Under the pieces are notes generated by a model. The model searched no databases and was not told the DNA's origin. It saw only the letters and a program-made list of their open reading frames with translations. 64,000 nucleotides of DNA from the NCBI RefSeq assembly GCF_000230975.2, contig NC_021172.1:1984001-2048000 (forward strand). The letters are read 5' to 3'. How positions within the stretch are numbered: position 1 is the first letter of the stretch; each line of letters begins with the position of its first letter. The stretch is from Hyphomicrobium denitrificans 1NES1. Its GTDB lineage: Bacteria > Pseudomonadota > Alphaproteobacteria > Rhizobiales > Hyphomicrobiaceae. Position numbers and translations under genes: made by a program. Shown here one piece after another: positions 54,026 to 63,261 of the stretch.

Positions 54026-55371
54026 GCGACACTCACATTACGATCGATGAAACGGAAGCGTTCCTCGCCGCGAATCCCAACGTCACCTGGATCGATCTCA
54101 TCCTGTTCGACATCAACGGCATCCCACGCGGCAAACGCTTTCGGCGCGACGACATCTCCGGCGTCGCGAAAAACGGCGTGATGATCCCCTCGACGGTGTT
54201 CGTGATGGACCCGCGCGGCAACTGCGTCGAAGAAACGGGAAGGCTTTGGGAAACGGGCGATCCCGATGTTCCGTTCCGCATTCTCGAAGGCACGTTGCGC
54301 GCCGTTCCGGTCGGCGACGGCCGCCATGCACAGGCCGTTATCTCGGTCACGGAACCTGACGATCTTTGCCCACGCGGTGTTCTTGCAAAGCAAGTCGCGG
54401 CGTTCGCGGACCAGGGCCGGACGCCTGTCGTCGCAGTCGAACTCGAATTCTATGTGACGAAGCCGCAAACGAACGGCGCGTTCAAACTCGAGATGCCGGA
54501 CGGAATTTCCGACGACCCAGAACGGCCGATGACATTTCAGTTCGACGAAATCGACACGCTCGCGCCGTTCATAGACACAATCTACAAAGTCGCTGACATT
54601 CAAGGACTGCCGATCGACGCCGTCATGCAGGAGTCGGGGCCGGGTCAATTCGAAATCAACCTCAAGCACAAGCCGGATGCTGTCGCCGCCGCGACAGACG
54701 CCCTGCTGCTAAAGCGCGCCATCAAGGCCGCTGCCAAAGCCCATGGCCTCGAAGCTACGTTCATGGCCAAGCCTCACCACGACTGGCCGGGTTCGGGCAT
54801 GCATCTGCACGCGAGCCTCGTCGGCAAGGACGGACAAAACCTTTTTGCGGGCGATCCCATTTCTGCACTGTTCCGCAACGCCATCGGCGGGCTGCAATCG
54901 ACGATGTGCGATTTCATGGCCATCTGGGCGCAGTCGGCGAATGCCTACCGGCGTTATGTCCCGAAGAATTACGTCTCACTCGCTGCGCATTGGGGGCTGA
55001 ACAATCGCAACGTCGCGCTGCGCATCCCGCGTGCGGCGGGCCCCGGAACGCGCGTCGAACATCGCGTTGCGGGTGCCGACGCCAATCCCTACCTCGTACT
55101 TGCGGCGATCCTTGCCGGCATGCGGCACGGAATTGCAAACAAGATCGAGCCAGGCCCGATGGCCAACGGTGAGGCCAACGGCACCGAAGCCCCGCAGTTA
55201 CCGACGGTCTGGTATAATGCGCTCGAACGTTTCCGGGCGTCCGACGTTGTCCGTGATGCGTTCGGTCCCGAATTCCAAGATGTCTATTATCGATTGAAGC
55301 AGACCGAACGCATGGAGTTCGAGCGCGTGGTCACATCGCTCGACCACGCTTGGTACGCTCAAGTTGCATAA
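54022..55371 (+). CDS. puuA: Gamma-glutamylputrescine synthetase (glutamine synthetase family, PuuA/SpuB)
   Basis: Ligates glutamate to putrescine using ATP. The 449-residue glutamine-synthetase fold has the N-terminal beta-grasp part (NVTWIDLILFDINGIPRGKR), the metal-binding VAVELEFYVT, ESGPGQFEINL, the ATP/metal-site segment HHDWPGSGMHLHASL and NNRNVALRIPRA near the end. The Tyr adenylylation site typical of GlnA is not apparent, as is usual for this branch. It overlaps puuD by four bases and is followed by the aldehyde dehydrogenase gene after 12 bases. Confidence 0.9.
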   Translation: MSDTHITIDETEAFLAANPNVTWIDLILFDINGIPRGKRFRRDDISGVAKNGVMIPSTVFVMDPRGNCVEETGRLWETGDPDVPFRILEGTLRAVPVGDGRHAQAVISVTEPDDLCPRGVLAKQVAAFADQGRTPVVAVELEFYVTKPQTNGAFKLEMPDGISDDPERPMTFQFDEIDTLAPFIDTIYKVADIQGLPIDAVMQESGPGQFEINLKHKPDAVAAATDALLLKRAIKAAAKAHGLEATFMAKPHHDWPGSGMHLHASLVGKDGQNLFAGDPISALFRNAIGGLQSTMCDFMAIWAQSANAYRRYVPKNYVSLAAHWGLNNRNVALRIPRAAGPGTRVEHRVAGADANPYLVLAAILAGMRHGIANKIEPGPMANGEANGTEAPQLPTVWYNALERFRASDVVRDAFGPEFQDVYYRLKQTERMEFERVVTSLDHAWYAQVA

Positions 55372-55383
55372 GGCTTTCGTGTC

Positions 55384-56871
55384 ATGACATCGCTCGCGCA
55401 CTTTGAAGCGGTCGCCGGTTCGCTGAAACTTCCGGGCGAAGCCGTCATCGACGGCAAGCTTACAGCGAGCGCATCCGGCAAGACGTTTGCGAACGTGACG
55501 CCGCGGAACGGACGCGTACTGAACCAAGTTGCCCAGTGCGATGCCGCAGACATCGATGCCGCGGTGAAAAGCGCCCGTCGCGCTTTCGAAGATGGGCAGT
55601 GGCGCAAGCTTCATTATCGCGACAAGAAGCGCGTGCTGTTCAGGCTCGCGGAACTTATGACACGCGAAGCCGAGGCGCTGGCCATCCTCGAAAGTCTCGA
55701 CGTCGGCAAGCCGATCACGAATGCACTTAAGGGTGATATTCCGGGCTCCATCCGGACGCTCGCCTATTATGCGGAAGCACTCGACAAGGTTTACGGCGAG
55801 GTCGGTCCCGAGGCACCCGACCGTTTCTCGTTCGCGGTCCACGAGCCGCTGGGCGTCGTCGGAGCCATCGTACCGTGGAATTTTCCGCTGCTGATGGCGA
55901 TGTGGAAGATCGCGCCGGCACTCGCGATGGGGAATTCCGTAGTCCTGAAGCCGGCCGAGCAATCCCCCCTCACCGCTTTGAAGATCGGCGAACTGGCGCT
56001 CGAAGCCGGATTGCCGCCTGGCGTGCTCAATGTGGTCCCCGGATTTGGCGCCGAAGCCGGCAAGGCATTGGGGCTTCACGACGACGTCGACATGATCGCG
56101 TTCACGGGTTCGGGGGCGGTCGGAAAATTGCTGATGCAGTATTCCGGTCAGAGCAACCTGAAACGCATCAGCCTCGAGCTTGGCGGCAAATCTCCGCACA
56201 TCATCTTCGCCGACTGTACCGATCTCGATAAAGCCGCGATGCAGGCGGCGTGGGGCATCTTTTACAATTCCGGCCAAGTCTGCACGGCGGGATCGCGTCT
56301 GCTCGTGCATGACGCAATCGCGGACCAATTTCTGGATCGGCTGCTTGCCGTCGCCAGCAGGATTGTCGCCGGGGATCCTCTCGAACCGTCGACGAAAAGC
56401 GGCGCGATGGCGAGCGAAGAGCAGATGAAAACGGCGCTGCGCTATATCGAGACGGCGAAGCGCGAAGGCGATGCGTTGACGCTCGGCGGCAACCGCACGC
56501 GCGTCGATAGCGGCGGCTTCTACGTCGAGCCGACGGTATTCGACCGCGTCAAGCCGGAGAACACTTTGGCGCGCGAAGAAGTCTTCGGCCCCGTGCTGGC
56601 CGTGACCCGCTTCAAGGAAGCAGACGAAGCCATCCGCATCGCCAACGACACAAACTACGGTCTCGCCGCCGGGCTTTGGACGAAAGACATTTCGCTCGCC
56701 CATCGCGCCGCACGCGAAATCCGCGCCGGGCTCGTCTGGATCAACGGCTGGGATAGCTGCGATATTACGATGCCGTTTGGCGGCTTCAAGCAGTCGGGCT
56801 TCGGACGGGACCGCTCGCTGCATGCACTTCACAAATATGCCGACTTGAAGTCGGTCTCGATTACGCTCTGA
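55384..56871 (+). CDS. puuC: Aldehyde dehydrogenase, gamma-glutamyl-aminobutyraldehyde type (PuuC/KauB)
   Basis: A 495-residue NAD(P)-dependent aldehyde dehydrogenase. Cofactor and active-site blocks: VVGAIVPWNFPLLMAMWKIA, FTGSGAVGKLLMQ, the general-base Glu in LKRISLELGGKSPHIIFADC, and the catalytic Cys in YNSGQVCTAGSRLLVHD. In the pathway it would oxidise gamma-glutamyl-gamma-aminobutyraldehyde to gamma-glutamyl-GABA. It lies between puuA and gabD, with an 18-base gap to the latter. Confidence 0.88.
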   Translation: MTSLAHFEAVAGSLKLPGEAVIDGKLTASASGKTFANVTPRNGRVLNQVAQCDAADIDAAVKSARRAFEDGQWRKLHYRDKKRVLFRLAELMTREAEALAILESLDVGKPITNALKGDIPGSIRTLAYYAEALDKVYGEVGPEAPDRFSFAVHEPLGVVGAIVPWNFPLLMAMWKIAPALAMGNSVVLKPAEQSPLTALKIGELALEAGLPPGVLNVVPGFGAEAGKALGLHDDVDMIAFTGSGAVGKLLMQYSGQSNLKRISLELGGKSPHIIFADCTDLDKAAMQAAWGIFYNSGQVCTAGSRLLVHDAIADQFLDRLLAVASRIVAGDPLEPSTKSGAMASEEQMKTALRYIETAKREGDALTLGGNRTRVDSGGFYVEPTVFDRVKPENTLAREEVFGPVLAVTRFKEADEAIRIANDTNYGLAAGLWTKDISLAHRAAREIRAGLVWINGWDSCDITMPFGGFKQSGFGRDRSLHALHKYADLKSVSITL

Positions 56872-56889
56872 GTATCCGGAGTCACTGGA

Positions 56890-58344
56890 ATGAATGCCAA
56901 GACGACAGCAGCCTTCCCGACAGCAGCGCTCATCGATGGAGAGTGGGTCACGTCAAAGAAGACGTTTCCGGTTCTCGATCCGGCGACTGGAGACAAACTG
57001 GCCGACGTGCCGGACATGACGGCCGAGGATGCCCGGCACGCCATCGACGCCGCATATAGAGCCTTTCCGGAATGGTCCGCCAAACCGGCAAAGGAACGCG
57101 GCGCGATCCTGCAACGCTGGTGCGCGCTGATCCTCTCCGAAACGGAAGCGCTTGCACAGCTCATGACCGCCGAGCAAGGCAAGCCCCTTGCTGAAGCACG
57201 CGGCGAGGTCGCCTACGGAGCGTCATTCATCGAGTGGTTCGCGGAAGAAGGCAAACGCGCCTACGGTCATACGATCCCGACGACCGGGACGTCCCGGCGC
57301 TATGTCACGATCAAGCAGCCGATCGGCGTTTGCGCGGCGATTACGCCGTGGAACTTCCCCATCGCCATGATTACGCGCAAGGTCGCTTCAGCGCTCGCAG
57401 CCGGATGCACGATTGTCGTGAAGCCGTCGGAAGAAACGCCGCTTTGCGCGCTCGCCGTCGCCAAGCTCGCAGTCGACGCAGGCGTTCCGGCCGGCGTCCT
57501 GAACGTCGTCACGACGCTTGATGCGCCCGGCGTCGGCAAGGCACTGACGGGAGATGCGCGTGTCCGCAAGCTGACATTCACAGGCTCGACCGAGGTCGGC
57601 AAAATTCTCTACCGGCAGTCCGCCGACACGATCAAAAAGCTGACGCTCGAACTCGGCGGCAACGCGCCGCTTATCGTTTTCGACGATGCCGATCTCGAAC
57701 GAGCCGTCAGCGCCACGATGGCGTCGAAGTTCCGCAACGCGGGGCAAACGTGCGTCTGTGCCAACCGCATCCTCGTGCAGGCGGACATTTACGATCGCTA
57801 TGTTGCGGCGCTTAAGATTGCGATTGCGAAGTTGCACGTCGCGCCGGGCCGCGATCCGAAGTCCACTGTCGGGCCGCTGATCAATGCCGATGCGATCGCA
57901 AAGGTGAAATCGCTGCTCGCTGATGCGACCGAGCACGGCGCGAAAATCGAGCTTGGCGGCAAACCCGACGCAAACGGAGCGCTTTTCTTTGCGCCGACGG
58001 TCGTCACCGGCGTCGAACCCGGCATGGCGATCGCGAACGAGGAGATTTTCGGGCCAGTGGCATCGATCATTCGTTTCGAAACGGAAAGCGATGCGATCCG
58101 GATCGCCAACGATACACCATATGGCCTCGCCGCCTACCTTTTCAGCCAGGATATCTCGCGGGCCTGGCGCGTCGCGGAAGCACTCGAAACCGGCATGGTC
58201 GGCGTCAATGAAGGTGTCTTTTCAAACGAGGTCGCCCCGTTCGGCGGCGTCAAGCAATCCGGCCTTGGCCGCGAAGGCGCACAGGAAGGGCTTGAGGAAT
58301 ATCTCGAAACGAAGTTCCTCTGCCTTGGCGGCATCACCGACTAG
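56890..58344 (+). CDS. gabD: NAD(P)-dependent succinate-semialdehyde dehydrogenase
   Basis: Oxidises succinate semialdehyde from GABA to succinate, feeding the TCA cycle. The 484-residue length and the blocks MTAEQGKPLAEARGEVAYGA, GVCAAITPWNFPIAMITRKV, LELGGNAPLIVFDDADLERA, KFRNAGQTCVCANRILVQ (catalytic Cys) and GGVKQSGLGREGAQEGLEEY are typical of GabD. GGAG lies eight bases before the ATG. It is followed by gabT after 78 bases. Confidence 0.93.
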   Translation: MNAKTTAAFPTAALIDGEWVTSKKTFPVLDPATGDKLADVPDMTAEDARHAIDAAYRAFPEWSAKPAKERGAILQRWCALILSETEALAQLMTAEQGKPLAEARGEVAYGASFIEWFAEEGKRAYGHTIPTTGTSRRYVTIKQPIGVCAAITPWNFPIAMITRKVASALAAGCTIVVKPSEETPLCALAVAKLAVDAGVPAGVLNVVTTLDAPGVGKALTGDARVRKLTFTGSTEVGKILYRQSADTIKKLTLELGGNAPLIVFDDADLERAVSATMASKFRNAGQTCVCANRILVQADIYDRYVAALKIAIAKLHVAPGRDPKSTVGPLINADAIAKVKSLLADATEHGAKIELGGKPDANGALFFAPTVVTGVEPGMAIANEEIFGPVASIIRFETESDAIRIANDTPYGLAAYLFSQDISRAWRVAEALETGMVGVNEGVFSNEVAPFGGVKQSGLGREGAQEGLEEYLETKFLCLGGITD

Positions 58345-58422
58345 CGGTCAAATCTCGGCAGGGCAATTGCATCATTGCTCTGTCGAGAATCACAAAACAT
58401 CATCCTCTTCGAAGGTACGACA

Positions 58423-59718
58423 ATGGCTACGTCAGCCGAGCTCCAGGCCCGCCGCGTCGCCGCCGTTCCGCGCGGCGTCGGTAACATCACGCAGATTTTC
58501 GCCAAGACGGCGAAGAACGCCGAAATCTGGAGCGAGGATGGTAAGCGCTACATCGACTTCGGCGCTGGCATCGCAGTGGTCAACACCGGGCATCAGCACC
58601 CGCGCTTGATTGCGGCCATTCAAGAGCAGCTGAAAGCCTTCAATCACGTCTGTTTTCAGGTCACTCCGTATGAAAATTACGTTAGCTTGGCCGAGCGTCT
58701 GAATGCCATTGCGCCGGTTCCGGGCGCGGCAAAGACAATGCTCGCCTCGACGGGCGCCGAAGCAGTCGAAAACGCCGTCAAGATTGCGCGCGCGTTCACC
58801 GGCCGGCCGGGCATCATCTCATTTACAGGGGGCTTCCATGGCCGCACTCTCATGGGCATGGCGCTGACCGGCAAAGTTGTTCCCTATAAGAAAGGCTACG
58901 GACCGTTTCCGCCGGACGTCTACAATGTCGAATTCCCAAACCTCTATCACGGCGTCAGCACCGAGCAGAGCCTCAGGAGCCTGAGGTCGCTCTTTAAGCA
59001 TACGGCCGATCCGTCGAGCGTCGCCGCGATCATCATCGAGCCGGTGCAAGGTGAAGGCGGCTTCAACATCGTGCCGAAGGATTTCATGATCGCACTGAGG
59101 AGGCTTTGCGACGACCACGGCATCCTTCTGATCGCGGATGAGATCCAGACCGGCTTTGCGAGAACCGGCAAGCTCTTCGCGATGGAGCACTTCGGCATCA
59201 AGGCCGATATCGTCACCATGGCAAAGGGGCTTGCAGGCGGCCTCCCGCTCTCGGCCATCGTCGGTCGCGCCGACGTGATGGATGCATCGAACCCCGGTGG
59301 GCTCGGCGGCACGTACGCCGGCAATCCGATTGCTTGCGCGGCCGCACACGCCGTACTCGATGTGATCGAAGCGGAAAAGCTCTGCGATCGCGCCAACGCC
59401 ATCGGCAAGATCATCATGGATCGCTGCACTTCGTTTCAGGATAATTCGAACCTCAATTGCATCGGCGACGTGCGCGGCCTCGGCGCCATGTGCGCGGTGG
59501 AACTCGTCAAGGACAAGGCAAGCGGCGAACCGGCGCCCGAACTCACGGGTGCTCTACTCAAAGCCGCCAACGAGCGCGGACTCATTCTGCTATCATGTGG
59601 CACTTACGGCAACGTCATCCGCTTTCTCGTACCACTGACGGCGAGCGACGAACTGGTCCGCGAGGGCATGGACGTCTTCGAAGCGGCGCTAACCGACGCC
59701 GTCGCTAAAGTGGCTTGA
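58423..59718 (+). CDS. gabT: 4-aminobutyrate aminotransferase
   Basis: Transfers the amino group of GABA to 2-oxoglutarate, giving succinate semialdehyde for GabD. The start at 58423 gives MATSAELQARRVAAVPRGVG and 431 residues. Class III blocks: MLASTGAEAVENAVKIARAF, IISFTGGFHGRTLMGMALTG, LLIADEIQTGFARTGKLFAM and the PLP lysine in IVTMAKGLAGGLPLSAIVGR. The longer upstream frame is unsupported. Confidence 0.93.
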   Translation: MATSAELQARRVAAVPRGVGNITQIFAKTAKNAEIWSEDGKRYIDFGAGIAVVNTGHQHPRLIAAIQEQLKAFNHVCFQVTPYENYVSLAERLNAIAPVPGAAKTMLASTGAEAVENAVKIARAFTGRPGIISFTGGFHGRTLMGMALTGKVVPYKKGYGPFPPDVYNVEFPNLYHGVSTEQSLRSLRSLFKHTADPSSVAAIIIEPVQGEGGFNIVPKDFMIALRRLCDDHGILLIADEIQTGFARTGKLFAMEHFGIKADIVTMAKGLAGGLPLSAIVGRADVMDASNPGGLGGTYAGNPIACAAAHAVLDVIEAEKLCDRANAIGKIIMDRCTSFQDNSNLNCIGDVRGLGAMCAVELVKDKASGEPAPELTGALLKAANERGLILLSCGTYGNVIRFLVPLTASDELVREGMDVFEAALTDAVAKVA

Positions 59719-59785
59719 TTCACTTCCGCACTTGGCGGCCGGCTCTCCGAAAGAGAGTCGCCAAGGGCCAACAAAGGACTTTTCC

Positions 59786-61108
59786 ATGAACGTACAAATC
59801 AAGCCCAACGACCTCGCAGCGTTCTGGATGCCGTTTTCGGCAAATCGGCAATTCAAGAAGGCGCCGCGTCTGTTCGTCGAGGCCAAGGGCGTGCATTACG
59901 TCACCAACGACGGCCGCCGCGTGCTCGACGGCACGTCAGGGCTTTGGTGCGTCAACGCCGGGCACTGCCGGCCGAAAATCATCGAAGCGATCAAGCAGCA
60001 GGTCGAGACGCTGGATTTTGCCGGCGCATTCCAGATGGGGCATACGCGTGCTTTCGAAGCGGCGAACCGCCTGATCTCGATTGCGCCGAAAGGCTTCGAG
60101 CATGTCTTCTTCACGAACTCAGGTTCGGAATCGGTCGAGACGGCGCTCAAGATGGCGATTGCCTATCACCGTGCCAAGGGTAACGGTACGAAAGTCCGGC
60201 TGATCGGCCGTGAGCGCGGCTATCACGGCGTCAACTTCGGCGGTACGTCGGTCGGCGGCATCGGCGGCAACCGCAAGATGTTCGGAACGCTTGTCGGGGG
60301 CGTCGACCATCTCCGTCACACGCATGATCTGTCGCGCAACGCGTTTACCCGCGGCGAGCCTGAGCATGGCGCGGAACTCGCCGACGATCTCGAACGGCTC
60401 GTCGCGCTGCATGACGCTTCGACGATCGCAGCCGTCATCGTCGAACCGGTGGCCTGCTCGACGGGCGTTCTCATCCCACCCAAAGGCTATCTGAAGCGAC
60501 TCGAAGCCATCTGCCGGAAGCACGACATCCTGCTCATAGCGGATGAAGTCATCACGGCGTTCGGCCGTCTCGGCACCGCATTCGGCTCAGATTATTTCGG
60601 TATCTCGCCGGACCTCATCACGACGGCCAAGGCGATCACCAACGGCACGATTCCGATGGGTGCGGTTTTTGTCAAATCGCACATCCACGATGCGTTCATG
60701 AATGGCCCCGAGTGGATGATAGATTTCTTCCACGGCTACACCTACTCGGGCCATCCGATGGCGTGCGCAGCGGCAATCGGCACGCTCGATACCTTCGCCG
60801 AAGAAGGGCTGCTGACTCGCGCCGCCGAGCTTGCACCCTATTGGGGAGAGCGGGTTCACGCCCTCAAGGGCCTGCCGCACGTCATCGACGTTCGCAACAT
60901 CGGTCTGATCGGCGCTGTCGAATTCGAGCCTGATCCGGCGCAACCCGGCAAACGCGCCTACGACCGCTTCGTGCAAGCCTTCGAGCAAGGGCTGCTCGTC
61001 CGGCAGACAGGCGACATCATTGCGTTGTCGCCGCCGCTGATCATCTCGAAAGATGAGATCGATCAGCTGTTCGACATCTTCTCGAAAGTCCTGAAAAACG
61101 CGAGCTGA
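59786..61108 (+). CDS. bauA: Omega-amino acid (beta-alanine):pyruvate aminotransferase
   Basis: A 440-residue class III aminotransferase. The start at 59786 gives MNVQIKPNDLAAFWMPFSAN. The N-terminal AFWMPF, SGLWCVNAGHCRPKIIEAIK and the RGYHGVNFGGTSVGGIGGNR loop mark the beta-alanine:pyruvate branch; LLIADEVITAFGRLGTAFGS and LITTAKAITNGTIPMGAVFV hold the PLP site. Beta-alanine arises from spermidine or aminopropyl breakdown, which fits the polyamine context. It ends the operon, 67 bases after gabT. Exact substrate range is inferred. Confidence 0.87.
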   Translation: MNVQIKPNDLAAFWMPFSANRQFKKAPRLFVEAKGVHYVTNDGRRVLDGTSGLWCVNAGHCRPKIIEAIKQQVETLDFAGAFQMGHTRAFEAANRLISIAPKGFEHVFFTNSGSESVETALKMAIAYHRAKGNGTKVRLIGRERGYHGVNFGGTSVGGIGGNRKMFGTLVGGVDHLRHTHDLSRNAFTRGEPEHGAELADDLERLVALHDASTIAAVIVEPVACSTGVLIPPKGYLKRLEAICRKHDILLIADEVITAFGRLGTAFGSDYFGISPDLITTAKAITNGTIPMGAVFVKSHIHDAFMNGPEWMIDFFHGYTYSGHPMACAAAIGTLDTFAEEGLLTRAAELAPYWGERVHALKGLPHVIDVRNIGLIGAVEFEPDPAQPGKRAYDRFVQAFEQGLLVRQTGDIIALSPPLIISKDEIDQLFDIFSKVLKNAS

Positions 61109-61207
61109 GCAATTGCAATGCAAGCTCAGCACGGGATTCCGTGCCGTCACAGTCGCGGCGGCACGCTTCGCGCATTGGAAAACTGACTCTTGTCTGTTCG
61201 GACAGCG

Positions 61208-61570
61208 TCAGCGGAGATACGGGCAAACGCGCTCGACACCACGGCGGTCGATGAAGGTCCCCGTACGGTAGCTGAATTCGGGGAAGTCACGAGCGCAGCG
61301 ATCCATGTCGACGCGATCGGCACGATGCTCGGCGACCGCCGAAGCGATCAATGCGCCTCCGACGATACCGCCGATAAGCGCGCCCGGTCCCCAGCCCCAT
61401 CCGCCACCATGCCTACGCCAGTAGACTTTACTGACGGCAGCTTCCGGCTTGGCATTGACAATGGCGCCCGTCACGAACGGTGCGGCAGACGCCTGTGCGC
61501 TGACGGCAACGCTTGCGACGATGCTGGAGAGAGCGACCGCTGCGGCGATCGACTTGCGGAATGTGATCAT
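61208..61570 (-). CDS. BA14K family exported protein
   Basis: The start at 61570 gives 120 residues: a signal peptide (IAAAVALSSIVASVAVSAQA), a Gly/Trp-rich part with a membrane-like GALIGGIVGGALIASAVAEH, and the BA14K C-terminal pattern with CARDFPEFSYRTGTFIDRRG and a final CPYLR. BA14K proteins are known from Brucella as immunoreactive, lectin-like envelope proteins. No ribosome site is seen next to this start, since transposon-like sequence begins within about ten bases of it. Confidence 0.8.
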   Translation of the reverse strand: MITFRKSIAAAVALSSIVASVAVSAQASAAPFVTGAIVNAKPEAAVSKVYWRRHGGGWGWGPGALIGGIVGGALIASAVAEHRADRVDMDRCARDFPEFSYRTGTFIDRRGVERVCPYLR

Positions 61571-61592
61571 CTGAAAAACGGGAAGTATGCAC

Positions 61593-61621
61593 TTGACAAA
61601 GAAACGTTGACGGAGCATATT
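61593..61621 (+). promoter_or_regulatory. Likely promoter of the second transposase
   Basis: TTGACA (61593-61598), 17 bases, then CATATT (61616-61621), 25 bases before the transposase ATG. The first element also has TTGACA right inside its end, so the layout is shared. Confidence 0.6.
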
Positions 61622-61645
61622 CGCCTCATAGCTTGAGGTGAACCC

Positions 61646-62572
61646 ATGTCAGTCGATCCCCGCGATCCAATGTTCCACAACGAAGATAAGGCTCGGGCCT
61701 ACTTCGAGGAACAGCGCTGGCCGAACGGCCCCGTCTGCCCGCACTGCGGTTCCAAGCACGCTCATCGCCTCGAAGGCAAAGCGCACCGCGCTGGCCTCTT
61801 ACAGTGCAATGACTGCCTTGGTCAGTATTCCGTGACGCTCGGCACCGTCATGGAAAGCTCGCACGTTCCGCTGACCAAATGGGCTCTGGCCTTCCACAAG
61901 ATGGCCGCCAGCAAGAAAGGTATCTCGGCCAAGCAGATCCAACGGGAACTGGACTTGGGCAGCTACCGCACGGCTTGGTTCATGGCGCACCGAATCCGGG
62001 AGGCGATGGGCATTCCGAACGATGATGGTAAGATTGGCGGTTCTGGTAAGACCGTCGAAAGCGACGAGACGTTTGTCGGCGGCAAAAAGAAGAACGTCCA
62101 TCGTGGCAAGCCCGAGCCGAAAAAGCATGCCGTCATGGCGCTTGTCGAGCGTGGTGGAAAGATGCGCGCGAAGCACGTTCCGAACGTCACGGCCAAAACG
62201 ATTAAAAAGACGTTGGCCAAGCATGCCGACAAGGCGTCAGTCCTGATGACGGACGACAGCACTTGGTCCCGGACAGCGGGCAAGAGCTTTGCCGACCATG
62301 GCGTCGTCAAGCACTCGTTGGGCGAATACGTTTCGAAGGACGGCATTGCCCACATCCAAACCGTGGAAAGCTTCTTCGCGATCCTGAAACGCGGCATCAC
62401 GGGCAGCTTCCACTCCGTCAGCGAAAAGCACTTGCAACGGTATGTGGACGAGTTCGCGTTCCGCTGGAATGCTCGCTCTTCGCTCGGCATCGAAGACGCC
62501 GAACGCGCCGCTCAAATGGTGCGAGGCGCAGAAGGCAAGAGACTGACGTATCGACAGCCTGACCAAGTCTAG
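61646..62572 (+). CDS. IS1595-family (ISXO2-like) transposase, second element
   Basis: A 308-residue transposase with GAGGTG before the ATG. The zinc ribbon is CPHCGSKHAHR and LLQCNDCLGQYSVTLGTVME. The DDE core shows VESDETFVGGKKKNVHRGKP, SVLMTDDSTWSRTAGKSF and TVESFFAILKRGITGSFHSV. It is a different subgroup from the transposase at 36042. I found no clear pair of terminal repeats within the window. The left end probably lies near 61580, just upstream of the BA14K start; the right end may lie past the toxin gene. Confidence 0.9.
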   Translation: MSVDPRDPMFHNEDKARAYFEEQRWPNGPVCPHCGSKHAHRLEGKAHRAGLLQCNDCLGQYSVTLGTVMESSHVPLTKWALAFHKMAASKKGISAKQIQRELDLGSYRTAWFMAHRIREAMGIPNDDGKIGGSGKTVESDETFVGGKKKNVHRGKPEPKKHAVMALVERGGKMRAKHVPNVTAKTIKKTLAKHADKASVLMTDDSTWSRTAGKSFADHGVVKHSLGEYVSKDGIAHIQTVESFFAILKRGITGSFHSVSEKHLQRYVDEFAFRWNARSSLGIEDAERAAQMVRGAEGKRLTYRQPDQV

Positions 62573-62583
62573 GAAGCGGAGGA

Positions 62584-62606
62584 AAAAGCAGCGATAGGCT
62601 GCTTTT
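62584..62606 (+). terminator. Terminator after the second transposase
   Basis: A perfect 9-bp stem (AAAAGCAGC/GCTGCTTTT) with a five-base loop, 12 bases past the stop. The stem ends in TTTT. Confidence 0.75.
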
Positions 62607-62612
62607 CTGGGC

Positions 62613-62641
62613 TTGATCTGGTAAGGAAAAAACAATATATT
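62613..62641 (+). promoter_or_regulatory. Likely promoter of the AbiE toxin-antitoxin pair
   Basis: TTGATC (62613-62618), 17 bases, then TATATT (62636-62641) in an AT-rich stretch, 32 bases before the antitoxin ATG. An imperfect AT-rich inverted repeat (CAATATA...TAATATTTG, 62633-62658) overlaps the start site, where AbiEi antitoxins are known to bind in other systems. Confidence 0.6.
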
Positions 62642-62673
62642 CCTGACATAATATTTGCGTTAATGGGTGCTAA

Positions 62674-63261
62674 ATGGCTGGAATAAATGATAAAATACTC
62701 AAGATAGTTCGCCGCCACGGTCGCGGCGCGCGCGTCTACACGGCAGCGGATTTCCGACACCTTGGTTCTGATAGGGCCGTGTGGCAGGCATTGTCGCGGC
62801 TTACGAAGGCTGGAAAGCTGCGTCGGTTGGCGCGAGGGCTTTACGACTATCCGAGGCACAATAAATTGCTCGATATTCAGGTCCCGGCTTCTGCAGATGC
62901 CGTCGCCGCTGCGGTTGGCGCCGTCGCTGGGGACAGTCTTGCTGCTGCGCATGCGCTTGGCGTCACGACCGCAGTTCCAGTACGCCCAACCTACCTGACG
63001 TCAGGCCAGAGTCGTTCACGTACTGTCGGAAATCGCATCATTGATCTCCAGCACGCTCCAGCATGGCTGTTGGATTTCAAGGACACGCCAGCGATGCCCT
63101 TTGTACAAGCGCTGAACTGGCTGGGTGACAATGCTGATGAGGATGTAGTGGACAAATTGCGCAATCAAATGACGCCAGAGATTGAGCGTGCTCTAAAAAA
63201 CAAGCGCGTTCCTGGACGGCTGCGTGAACCCATCAGAATGTTGACCCTCGCCCCAGCATGA
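62674..63261 (+). CDS. AbiEi-family antitoxin / transcriptional repressor
   Basis: A 195-residue protein. The N-terminal winged helix is ILKIVRRHGRGARVYTAADF, then VWQALSRLTKAGKLRRLARG and LYDYPRH, the DUF6088/AbiEi pattern. The C-terminal antitoxin part contains AAAHALGVTTAVPVRPTYLT and RIIDLQHAPAW. In type IV systems the antitoxin represses the operon and offsets the toxin without stable binding. Its stop overlaps the toxin start (ATGA). Codon use is less GC-rich than in the housekeeping genes, which fits transfer. Confidence 0.85.
   Translation: MAGINDKILKIVRRHGRGARVYTAADFRHLGSDRAVWQALSRLTKAGKLRRLARGLYDYPRHNKLLDIQVPASADAVAAAVGAVAGDSLAAAHALGVTTAVPVRPTYLTSGQSRSRTVGNRIIDLQHAPAWLLDFKDTPAMPFVQALNWLGDNADEDVVDKLRNQMTPEIERALKNKRVPGRLREPIRMLTLAPA

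Noticed and set aside
62660..62690. GGGTGCTAAATGGC beside the antitoxin start as a transposon end
   Set aside because: No inverted partner was found near the left side of the second transposase, and the stretch contains the antitoxin start codon.
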